Source: Aestuariivirga sp.
GTDB taxonomy: Bacteria; Pseudomonadota; Alphaproteobacteria; Rhizobiales; Aestuariivirgaceae
Direction of reading: 5' to 3'
Assembly (NCBI RefSeq): GCF_020252405.1
Contig: NZ_JADCDA010000003.1
Coordinates: forward strand, 1 to 50,398
Length of the DNA stretch: 50,398 nt
Both the position numbers and the translations under genes were made by a program. Below the pieces are notes generated by a model that saw only the letters and a program-made list of their open reading frames with translations, was not told where the DNA came from and did no database searches. Of the stretch, positions 41,129 to 49,840 are shown one piece after another; position 1 is the first letter of the stretch, and each line of letters begins with the position of its first letter.

Positions 41129-42561
41129 TTTTCGGGGGCCTTGGTCGCCCTAAGCGCCTCATTGAATGCAGCCTCACCAACAGCTCCCGGTTTGACCCTG
41201 ACATCATCGAAGAAATGCTTTGCGAGAGTAGCTACATCAGTCTTAAGCGCAACGAAGCTGACACGTAAGCTGGTCTTCTCCTGTTCAGGCTCTGGATACT
41301 TTGGTTCGTATTTCTTGATCCCTTCCACTTTACGGCTTAAAATCATAGGCAATGCCGCAGGAAGCGAGCGCAAAGTAGGTAGATCGACATATTCGCTTGC
41401 CTTATATATTTCTTCCAATTTCTGTGGAAATTTCTTCCATTTGTTTGTGAAAGAAGTCAGATGCTTAGTTGCATCACGCATCAAATCCTTCGCTTCGGAA
41501 TAGACGTTCGAAGCTGCGTCTATTCCTCTTTTCGTAGTCGTCAGAGGAAGTTTCTTCGGATCATCACATCGCAGAAGAACAATCCCTGTGATCGCGATAA
41601 ACTGGCCATGGTAATTAGGGACCGTCGCCTCACCCCAACCGGTCAAACGTGACTTGTCCTTCCAAATCACTACTCGATCGTTGCAGGCAACGGTCCAGCC
41701 GGCGTCGTCGCTGGCACCCCTTGTATCTTCCTCTTCCTCACCTTCTTCCTCAGAAAGAAGCTCACGATACAGGCCAGCGAAGATTTCGACCTCCACATCA
41801 CCAAGCGTTCCTGCATAGACATAGGGCGCAATTCGTTGATCTGTTCCACCGGTTGTTCGAATGAGCTTAAATTCTTCTGCGTCAATCGGTGAAACACCTG
41901 CCGCCATTTCGGCATCAGATCCCACACTGACGGAAAAGCCTTTTGCGATGATGAGAGAATAGTGTCGCGCAACGGTTCGCCGGAACTCATCAATCCAAGA
42001 GCCGTCCAAAAACGATGACTTCACTTCATCGTTGAGTTGATAGATTTCGATGCGCGTTCCCTTCTCCGGCAGTTTGCTATCGGCCAACTCATACATTGGT
42101 AGTTCGTCCCACTTATCGTCGCGCATCCAGTCAGGGGTGAACTCTACGACGAATCCTGTATCATGTCGGGACTCGACCAAAGCCTCCGTTCCGAGCTTGA
42201 AGATGGCCCGCTTCATTCCGATCCCATACATGCCGACGGTGGCGCCGTGTGCGGTCGTCCCGGTTGCCGGCGGTCGACCCATCGCGAACGCGCTCTTCTT
42301 AGCAACTTCGATCGGTATTCCACCGCAGTTGTCTTCGATTACGAAGTGGTCGGGCGCAATAGTCAGGGTGGCTTTGAAACCAGCATAAGGTTTAGAATTG
42401 TCAGTCGAGATCGTCCCGGACCGAATAATTCCGTCGACACAGTTGTCCAGCAGATCGAGGAGAGCGTCTTGGAGTTCGATGTCTCGCGTCAACATCCGAA
42501 CGAAGAACTCTTTCGTCGGGGATGCCACCGCGGTCCCGATTTGTTCTGCGCTTCCAATCAT
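41125..42561 (-). CDS. MORC/Hsp90-like GHKL ATPase
   Basis: 478 residues. The Bergerat ATP fold is clear: N box DALLDLLDNCVDGII (Asn binds Mg), G1 box FVIEDNCGGIP, G2 region YGIGMKRAIFKLG, and a following transducer-like part with TRIEIYQLNDEV. An Asp/Glu-rich tract (LLSEEEGEEEEDTRG) sits in the middle, and KGIDAASNVY... with RDATKHLTSFTNKWKK forms the C-terminal helices. Related ATPases (MORC and relatives) in bacteria accompany restriction-modification genes. It heads a two-gene minus-strand operon and is divergent from the DNA methyltransferase across 100 bp. It lacks a visible nuclease domain. Confidence 0.85.
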   Translation of the reverse strand: MIGSAEQIGTAVASPTKEFFVRMLTRDIELQDALLDLLDNCVDGIIRSGTISTDNSKPYAGFKATLTIAPDHFVIEDNCGGIPIEVAKKSAFAMGRPPATGTTAHGATVGMYGIGMKRAIFKLGTEALVESRHDTGFVVEFTPDWMRDDKWDELPMYELADSKLPEKGTRIEIYQLNDEVKSSFLDGSWIDEFRRTVARHYSLIIAKGFSVSVGSDAEMAAGVSPIDAEEFKLIRTTGGTDQRIAPYVYAGTLGDVEVEIFAGLYRELLSEEEGEEEEDTRGASDDAGWTVACNDRVVIWKDKSRLTGWGEATVPNYHGQFIAITGIVLLRCDDPKKLPLTTTKRGIDAASNVYSEAKDLMRDATKHLTSFTNKWKKFPQKLEEIYKASEYVDLPTLRSLPAALPMILSRKVEGIKKYEPKYPEPEQEKTSLRVSFVALKTDVATLAKHFFDDVRVKPGAVGEAAFNEALRATKAPEK

Positions 42562-42661
42562 GCTTCACTCCCCTTCCGTCATGGCTGATTCCCCGTTCGA
42601 CGGCTCTTGACAAATAAGGTATAGTCTTCCGATCAGCCATAATCGAGGGAAAGGGTAGTTT

Positions 42662-43753
42662 GTGCAAGGGGTGCCCAAAATCATTGACCTGTTCTGCGGC
42701 TGTGGAGGTTTCTCGTTAGGGGCTGAGGCCTCTGGTTTGGTGCCCACGGCTGCATTCGATATCGATCCTATCCTAACGTCTTCATTTTTGGTTAACCACC
42801 CGAAATCCCGACTGATACTCACTGATCTGTCGAAAGCCACGGGAGCGGACATTATTCAGGTGGCTGGGGGACAGGTTGATGGGGTTTTCGGGGGGCCGCC
42901 CTGCCAGGCATTCAGTGCAATTGGGCATCGCCACGTTGACGATCCGCGGCGGACTCTCCTCGGACATTTTTTTCGACTGATCTCCGAACTGAAGCCGTCG
43001 TTCTTTGTAATGGAAAACGTCACGGGGCTCGGCTATTCTAACACTCGGCGAGTTTTGAATGAGGCGTTGAGCCTTATTCCTAGCAGGTACAACGTTCTTG
43101 GCCCGCTCGTCTTGGATTCTGCCGATTTTGGGGCGGCGACCAGACGTCCGCGCTTGTTCATTATAGGCTATGATCCAGCTCGGTGCGACAATCTCACTGA
43201 AGCCGACATCGAGACAAGAAAGCAAAAGCCGACGACTGTTCGCGCGGCAATCTCCGACCTTGCGACTGCAGTTCAACTCCATGATGACGGCGAATACGAT
43301 CAATGGAAAATCTGCCAGCGGGGGCGTCCGAGTAGCTATGCGGCCTGCCTTCGTAACAAGGACGGTACGTTCACCGGCCATAGACGAACCGTTCACTCGC
43401 CTGAGGTGATTAAGCGTTTCAAAAAGGTAGAGCAGGGTGGCATTGAGACCGTTGGCCGCCATCCACGTCTAAGCTGGCATGGGCAGTGTCCGACGCTGCG
43501 CGCGGGTACCGGAAATGATCGTGGATCGTTTCAATCTGTTCGACCTCTTCACCCCGACGAACCTCGAGTGATAACCGTGAGAGAAGGAGCTCGATTACAA
43601 GGCTTCCCAGATGGTTTCCGCTTCCATCCGGCTGTCTGGCACAGCTTCCGAATGATCGGCAATAGTGTATCGCCCATTTTGTCAAAGATGATATTCTCAT
43701 TGATTGCGTCACGCATAGAAACCGGTCGGGGATTCCGGTTGGCAGCGGAGTGA
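42662..43753 (+). CDS. DNA (cytosine-5) methyltransferase
   Basis: 363 residues. Motif I DLFCGCGGFSLG, motif II-like AFDIDP, motif IV GGPPCQAFS with catalytic Cys81, motif VI FFVMENV, motif VIII ATRRPRLFIIG, and motif X GNSVSP. The region before motif IX, with RLSWHGQCPTLRAGTG and RLQGFPDGF, is short, so the target-recognition part is compact. Start is GTG 42662, with AAAGGG about six bases upstream; GTG 42671 is an alternative. It modifies a cytosine at an unknown site. The next gene, five bases on, is vsr, as expected for C5 methylation, whose deamination yields T:G mismatches. Confidence 0.95.
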   Translation: MQGVPKIIDLFCGCGGFSLGAEASGLVPTAAFDIDPILTSSFLVNHPKSRLILTDLSKATGADIIQVAGGQVDGVFGGPPCQAFSAIGHRHVDDPRRTLLGHFFRLISELKPSFFVMENVTGLGYSNTRRVLNEALSLIPSRYNVLGPLVLDSADFGAATRRPRLFIIGYDPARCDNLTEADIETRKQKPTTVRAAISDLATAVQLHDDGEYDQWKICQRGRPSSYAACLRNKDGTFTGHRRTVHSPEVIKRFKKVEQGGIETVGRHPRLSWHGQCPTLRAGTGNDRGSFQSVRPLHPDEPRVITVREGARLQGFPDGFRFHPAVWHSFRMIGNSVSPILSKMIFSLIASRIETGRGFRLAAE

Positions 43754-43757
43754 CTCT

Positions 43758-44122
43758 TTGACAAATAGGCTGTCGCCTAACCGAAGATCCTGGCTAATGT
43801 CTCGCGTTAGCAGCAAGAATACGGTGCTGGAAATCGTTGTCAGGAAGGTAGCTCGTTCATTGGGACGGCGATTCCGCTTACATCAGAAGCAACTCCTTGG
43901 AACGCCGGACCTTGTTCTCCCCCCAAGTGGCGAACGACAATAGTTGTCCACGGTTGCTTATGGCATCGACACATTGGCTGCACGAAAGCAAGCACCCCGA
44001 AAAGCCGGGCTGGGTACTGGCAGAACAAACTGTCATCGAACGTCCAGCGCGACAGAAAGAATGTTGCCCTGTTGCGCAAAGAGGGTTGGCTTGGACTTAC
44101 CGTTTGGGAGTGTGAAACCTAA
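43758..44122 (+). pseudogene. vsr: Very short patch repair endonuclease (Vsr), frameshifted
   Basis: From a TTG at 43758 the first 62 codons read NRLSPNRRSWLMSRVSSKNT, then RFRLHQKQLLGTPDLVLPP and reach a stop at 43943. A second frame continues from the same place: KWRTTIVVHGCLWHRH, GCTKASTPKSRAGYW and a C-terminal GWLGLTVWECET with TAA at 44120-44122. Together they give a full Vsr (zinc ligands and catalytic residues in HGCLWHRH and following). The break lies at six C (43919-43924); one extra C would restore the frame. So either an inactive gene, a phase-variable tract, or a sequencing error. Confidence 0.85.
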
Positions 44123-44323
44123 AATGCCGCCAAGCTCAGCATTAAACTTGCGCAAGCCGTTGTAAGCCCCCTCCACCTTACCTCATAGGTTGGAGTCCCG
44201 GCAGCGTGACCGCCCTGTTTAGCGGTTGATGCAATGGCCATAGGCGCGGGGTCCTCGGGCTGCGCGGCCGCCTGGTGGCCATTGCTTGCTCAGGCGGCTG
44301 CGATCAGCGAACCTTCGCCCCCG

Positions 44324-44830
44324 TCAGGCCGGCGGGTTGGACTTCACATGCTCGTCGAGCGCGTCGCGCAGGGCTTTTTCCTTGGTTTCGTCGAGCGAGG
44401 TGCGCAGCACCGTGCCGCCATAGGGGGCGAGGTCGGCCAGCACCTTGTCGGCGGTCATGTTCCTGACGAGCAGGAACAGCGCGGCATTGCCCGGCTTGAT
44501 CGCTTCGGCGACGCCTTTCATGAATTCGTCATTGATGCCGTAATCGCTGAGCTTGCCGCCCAGCGCGCCCGCCGCGGCCCCCAGCAGCACGCCCGCCAGC
44601 GGCATCATGAACACCAGGCCGACGAGGAGGCCCCAGAAGCTGCCCGAAGCCGCACCGGCGGCGGTGGTGTTCAACAGCTGATTGAGCTTGATCTTTCCGT
44701 CAGCGTCCTTGACGACCACCACGGCATCCTGCAGCGAGATCAGATACTCCTTCTGGAGCTCCAGCACGCGCTTGCGGACGGTCTCCGCCTTTTCCTCGGT
44801 CTCATAGGTAATCGCAATAAGATCGGCCAT
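44324..44830 (-). CDS. DUF1269 membrane protein
   Basis: 168 residues from ATG 44830 (GGAGG seven bases upstream). N-terminal soluble part LIAITYETEEKAETVRKRVLE and ISLQDAVVVVKDADGKIKL, then a Gly/Ala-rich hydrophobic stretch (GSFWGLLVGLVFMMPLAGVLLGAAAGAL) and a C-terminal soluble DELVRNMTADKVLADL-like part. This is the DUF1269 family (TM0-like stress membrane proteins). Function unknown. Backbone-type GC content returns here, so the island ends just before. Confidence 0.85.
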   Translation of the reverse strand: MADLIAITYETEEKAETVRKRVLELQKEYLISLQDAVVVVKDADGKIKLNQLLNTTAAGAASGSFWGLLVGLVFMMPLAGVLLGAAAGALGGKLSDYGINDEFMKGVAEAIKPGNAALFLLVRNMTADKVLADLAPYGGTVLRTSLDETKEKALRDALDEHVKSNPPA

Positions 44831-45075
44831 CCGCAACCTCCTGTCAGCCCATTTGCCATGTGGAGCTCAATCGTCCACGTGGACTTTCGCAACACCATTA
44901 CCGCCCAAATCGGCCGCTCACAAGCGGCGGAGCGCGGTTTTTTCCGCATCAGGCCGATGAGAACATATTGGGCGAGGGAGTCCGGATCGCGCCTGGCCAT
45001 TGCGCCTGGCCCTTGCGCCTGGCGGCTTTGCGCCCTCACGCGCCGGGCGGCGCGACAGCGCGGAGAGGCCGGGAC

Positions 45076-46125
45076 TTAAATCCTCGCCCCGTCCGCCGCA
45101 TCGAACAGATAACACCGCGCCACGTCGAAGCTCAGGCTGATCGGCGTTCCGAGTTCCTGGCGGAAGTTGCGCGCGCCCTTGGCCACCACCATCTGCTCGC
45201 CCGCCAGCGCCGAGACCAGCGTCTGATCGCCCGTCGGTTCCAGCGAATAGAGGGTGGAATTGAGATGGCCCTGGCCGGGGTCCGCCACCGAGATATCCTC
45301 CGGACGGATGCCGAGGATCACGCCCTTGCGGCTCTGCCCGCCCACGCCCCCGACGCGCGCCGACGGGCCCAGAAAGACGCCGTCCTCGATATCGCCCTTC
45401 AGGAGGTTCATCGGCGGCGAGCCGATGAAGCCGGCGACGAAGACATTGGCGGGGTTGTTGTAGACCTCGTCGGGTGTTCCCAGCTGCTGGATTTTGCCCT
45501 TGCTCATGATGGCGATTCGGTCGGCCAGCGTCATGGCCTCGATCTGGTCATGGGTCACGTAGATGGTGGTCGTCTCCAGCCGGCGCTGAATGTGCTTCAA
45601 CTGCGCGCGCATGGTGAGGCGCAGCTTGGCATCGAGGTTGGACAGGGGCTCGTCCATCAGGAAGACGCGCGGATGGCGCACCACGGCGCGCGCCAGTGCG
45701 GCGCGCTGGCGCTGGCCGCCCGAAAGCGCGCGCGGCTTGCGGTCAAGGAGGTCGCCCAGTTCCACGATGGCCGCGGCCTCGCGCACCATCCGGTCATGCT
45801 TTTCCTTCGGCACGCCGCGCATGCGGAGCGGAAAGCGGATGTTCTCGTAGATCGTCATGTTGGGGTAGAGCGCGTAGGACTGGAACACCATGGCCACGTC
45901 GCGGTCGCGCGCGTCGACGTCGTTCACCGTCTCGCCGTCGATCAGGATTTCGCCGCCCGTCGGGTCCTCAAGCCCGGCGATCATGCGCATGGTCGTCGTC
46001 TTTCCGCAGCCCGAGGGACCGAGGAACACCATGAATTCCTTGTCCCTGATCTCGAGATCGATCGCATCCACACCGACCACCGGACCCCAGGCCTTGCTGA
46101 TCTTGTTGAGGCTGATCGATGCCAT
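45076..46125 (-). CDS. Sugar-type ABC transporter ATP-binding protein (UgpC/MalK family)
   Basis: 349 residues. Walker A FLGPSGCGKTTTMR, Q-loop VFQSYALYP, signature LSGGQRQRAALARAV, Walker B VFLMDEPLSNLD, switch YVTHDQIEA, and a C-terminal TOBE/MalK domain with VILGIRPEDISV. It powers import of sugars, polyols or glycerol-3-phosphate and typically is shared by several carbohydrate importers. No permease or binding-protein genes are adjacent. ATG 46125 follows GGGAGCG. Divergent from the SAF-oxidoreductase/dehydrogenase operon; intergenic space includes repeat copy 13. Confidence 0.92.
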   Translation of the reverse strand: MASISLNKISKAWGPVVGVDAIDLEIRDKEFMVFLGPSGCGKTTTMRMIAGLEDPTGGEILIDGETVNDVDARDRDVAMVFQSYALYPNMTIYENIRFPLRMRGVPKEKHDRMVREAAAIVELGDLLDRKPRALSGGQRQRAALARAVVRHPRVFLMDEPLSNLDAKLRLTMRAQLKHIQRRLETTTIYVTHDQIEAMTLADRIAIMSKGKIQQLGTPDEVYNNPANVFVAGFIGSPPMNLLKGDIEDGVFLGPSARVGGVGGQSRKGVILGIRPEDISVADPGQGHLNSTLYSLEPTGDQTLVSALAGEQMVVAKGARNFRQELGTPISLSFDVARCYLFDAADGARI

Positions 46126-46206
46126 GCGCTGCGCTCCCGATTTTTGCGGAGTGTTACACATCCGACACTAAACGCAAGATGGCAGCGCGATTGTTTCGGA
46201 ATTCCA

Positions 46207-46313
46207 GCGCATGTTCCGTTCAGGCGGAACCGCCTGGACGGAACATGCGCCAGGTCAAAAGCCTGAGCATGATCTTGTCGCAAAACCGGTTCCACTTTTG
46301 CGGATCATGCTCG
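46207..46313. repeat. Mosaic palindromic repeat, copy 13 (modules A and B)
   Basis: The best-preserved A and B: GCGCATGTTCCGTTCAGGCG to GACGGAACATGCGC and TGAGCATGATCTTGTCGCAA through CACTTTTGCGGATCATGCTC. It lies between divergent genes, upstream of the promoter of the SAF-oxidoreductase operon. Confidence 0.92.
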
Positions 46314-46425
46314 AGCAGCCAATGGGCATTTCGTGACCCCAACGGACCCAGGAAAACGGGCCGTTTGCACATGCTCACACCTTTCGCAGATGCAAAAAAC
46401 GAGAGTTTGAAAGAAACAATACTTA

Positions 46426-46453
46426 TTGACACTTTGTCAGGCAAAAGTATCTT
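46426..46453 (+). promoter_or_regulatory. Sigma-70-type promoter with overlapping inverted repeat
   Basis: TTGACA (46426-46431), 16-bp spacer, TATCTT (46448-46453) lies 32 bp before the start of the SAF-oxidoreductase gene. TGACA-CTT-TGTCA (46427-46439) is a perfect inverted repeat over the -35, and ATACTT/AAGTAT arms flank it, so a repressor may bind here. Confidence 0.7.
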
Positions 46454-46484
46454 ATTCCAGACTTCCAGCAGTCAGGAGACCGGC

Positions 46485-47840
46485 ATGTCGGCAGACGATA
46501 TTCCGCGCGGCCACCGGCGCATCGGCGCGACGACCGGACTTGCGGCAGATCTGGCCCGCCGTCTTGAGAAGGAGGGCCGCCCGATCCGCATAGGCCTCAT
46601 CGGCTCGGGCGAGATGGGCACCGACATCGTCACCCAGTGCCAGCAGATGACCGGCATTGCGGTGGCCGCCATCGCCGAGATCAACCTGCCCGCCGCGCGC
46701 AAGGCGCTCAGCATCTCCGGGCGTCCTGACGACGCCGTGGCGGAAGCCGGCACGGCCTCCGCCTTTGCCTCAGCGCTCGACGGCGGCAAGACGGCGATCA
46801 CGCAGGATGCGCAGCTGGTCTGCACCTCGCACCACATCGATGTGGTGATCGATGCCACGGGCAAGCCCGCCGTGGGGGCCGAGATCGGCCTCACCGCCAT
46901 GGAGCACGGCAAGCATCTCGTGATGATGAACGTCGAGGCGGACGTCACCATCGGCGCCTATCTGGCGCGCGAAGCGAAGCGGCTGGGCGTGGTCTATACG
47001 CTGGGCGCGGGCGATGAGCCCTCCTCCACCATGGAACTGGTCAATTTCGTCACCGGCCTCGGCTACCCGATCATCGCCGCCGGCAAGGGCAAGAACAACC
47101 CGCTCAACATCGATGCAACGCCCGACGCCTACATGGAGGAGGCCAGGCGCCGCAACATGAACCCGCGCATGCTGGTGGAGTTCGTCGACGGCTCCAAGAC
47201 CATGGTGGAAATGGCGGCCATCGCCAACGCCACCGGCCTCGTGCCGGACTGCCCCGGCATGCACGGCCCCGCGGCGGCGCTCGACCAGCTCGAGAAGGTG
47301 CTGTGCCCGAAGGCCGATGGCGGCGTGCTGTCCAGGAAGGGTGTCGTCGACTATTCCATCGGCAAGGGCGTTGCCCCCGGCGTCTTCGTCATCGCCGAAA
47401 TGGCGCACCCGCGCGTTCGCGAGCGCATGCAGGACCTGAAGCTCGGCCCCGGCCCCTACTACACCTTCTATCGCCCGTATCACCTGACGAGCCTCGAAGT
47501 CCCGCTTTCCTGCGCCCGGGCCGTGCTCTACCGCATGGCGGACATGACGCCGCTGGACGCGCCCTCCGCCGAGGTCTGCGCCGTGGCGAAGAAGGACCTG
47601 ATCCCCGGCGAGCGCCTCGATGCCATCGGCGAATACGCCTACCGCGCCTGGATCATGACGGTGGACGGTGCGGCCCGCGAAAACGCCGTCCCCTGCGGCC
47701 TTCTCGAGAACGGCAAGGCCACGAAGCCCATCAAGAAGGGCGGGCTTCTCACTTACGACAACTGCGCGGTGGACAGTTCCGCCCGCATTGTGGCGCTGCG
47801 CCAGCGCCAGGACGACATGCTGAAAGGAAGCTTGCAATGA
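46485..47840 (+). CDS. NAD(P)-dependent oxidoreductase with SAF domain
   Basis: 451 residues from ATG 46485 (GGAG six bases upstream). Rossmann motif IRIGLIGSGEMGTDIV, then IAEINLPAARKAL, DVVIDATGKP, EHGKHLVMMNVEADVTIG and NPRMLVEFVDGSKTMVEMAA; the C-terminal third (from about 390) is a SAF domain. This family resembles homoserine dehydrogenase and is often misannotated as FlgA. Related enzymes act in carbohydrate/polyol acid catabolism (for example branched sugar acids) by oxidation plus isomerisation or decarboxylation; the exact substrate is not known. The stop overlaps the E1 alpha start by four bases. Confidence 0.85.
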   Translation: MSADDIPRGHRRIGATTGLAADLARRLEKEGRPIRIGLIGSGEMGTDIVTQCQQMTGIAVAAIAEINLPAARKALSISGRPDDAVAEAGTASAFASALDGGKTAITQDAQLVCTSHHIDVVIDATGKPAVGAEIGLTAMEHGKHLVMMNVEADVTIGAYLAREAKRLGVVYTLGAGDEPSSTMELVNFVTGLGYPIIAAGKGKNNPLNIDATPDAYMEEARRRNMNPRMLVEFVDGSKTMVEMAAIANATGLVPDCPGMHGPAAALDQLEKVLCPKADGGVLSRKGVVDYSIGKGVAPGVFVIAEMAHPRVRERMQDLKLGPGPYYTFYRPYHLTSLEVPLSCARAVLYRMADMTPLDAPSAEVCAVAKKDLIPGERLDAIGEYAYRAWIMTVDGAARENAVPCGLLENGKATKPIKKGGLLTYDNCAVDSSARIVALRQRQDDMLKGSLQ

Positions 47841-48852
47841 ACGCGGTGGGCAGGATCAAGCCGAACGCCAGGCCCTTCTACCAGAAATATTCCGCTGACG
47901 GGCTGAAGGAAGCGCTGCGCAAGATGTATCTGATCCGCCGTTTCGAGGAAGGGGCGGAGGAAGCCTACATGCGCGGCCTCATCCACGGCACCATGCATCT
48001 CTCCATCGGCCAGGAGGGCTCCGCCGTGGGCGCCACCATGGGGCTGCGGACTTCCGACTACATCACCTCCACGCATCGCGGCCACGGGCACTGCATCGGC
48101 AAGGGGGCGGACCCCAAGCTGATGTTCGCCGAGTTCTTCGGCAAGGAGGAAGGCTATTGCCGCGGCCGCGGCGGCTCCATGCATATCGCCGACGTGGCAA
48201 CCGGCAACCTTGGCGCCAATGGCATCGTGGGCGGTGGCCTGCCCATCGCGGTGGGCGCCGCACTCGCCATCAGGAAACAGAAGCGCGACGACGTGGCCAT
48301 GTGCTTCTTCGGCGACGGCGCATCGAACGAGGGCGCCTTCCACGAGGCCCTCAACATGGCGGCGGTCTGGAAGCTGCCCGTGGTCTTCGTCTGCGAGAAC
48401 AATAAATACGGCATGTCGGTGTCGACCGAGCGTTCCATGGCGGTGGCCAATGTGGCGGACCGCGCCGCGGCCTATGGCATGCCCGGCGTCATCGCCGACG
48501 GCAATTGCATCGCCGATGTGGAGGAGGCGGTCGCCGACGCCATTGCGCGGGCCAGGCGTGGCGAGGGCCCGGCGCTGGTCGAATGCAAGACCTACCGCAC
48601 CCGCGGCCATTCCCGCTCCGACCGCAACCGCTACCGCACCAAGGAGGAGATCGAGGAATGGAAGGCGCGTGACCCCATCCCGCTTTTCGAAACCGAACTG
48701 ATGGCGCATGGCCTCGCGACCGGGGCGGAGGTCAACGCCATCCGCGAATCGGCGGAGGCCGAGATCGCCGCAGGCATCGAATTCGCGCGTCTTGGCACCG
48801 ATCCCAATCCCGCCGAAGTCACCCGCGATGTCTATTCGGACGGGGCCGCCTG

Positions 48853-48853
<1 letters not shown>
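47837..48853 (+). CDS. 2-oxoacid dehydrogenase E1 alpha subunit
   Basis: 338 residues. [46 protein letters not shown], the ThDP-binding [19 protein letters not shown] (GDG-x-NEG) and [18 protein letters not shown], typical of pyruvate or acetoin dehydrogenase E1 alpha. It binds thiamine diphosphate with the beta subunit. ATG 47837 overlaps the SAF gene stop (ATGA). This complex is likely specialised: its operon opens with a dedicated oxidoreductase instead of housekeeping genes. Confidence 0.92.
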
Positions 48854-49839
<986 letters not shown>

Positions 49840-49840
49840 C

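Noticed and set aside
42605-43770. TTGACAAATA occurring both before the methyltransferase and at the vsr start
   Set aside because: Only about ten bases are shared, once as part of the vsr coding start; too short to claim a control site.
44123-44323. Attachment-site repeat of the tRNA-Thr 3' end at the far side of the island
   Set aside because: I could not find a copy of the tRNA T-arm or acceptor sequence there, nor an integrase; insertion at tRNA-Thr is therefore only suggested by position.
3471-46313. The mosaic repeats as insertion-sequence remnants
   Set aside because: No transposase coding fragments in any copy; the modules are short self-complementary units, closer to REP/MITE-like elements.
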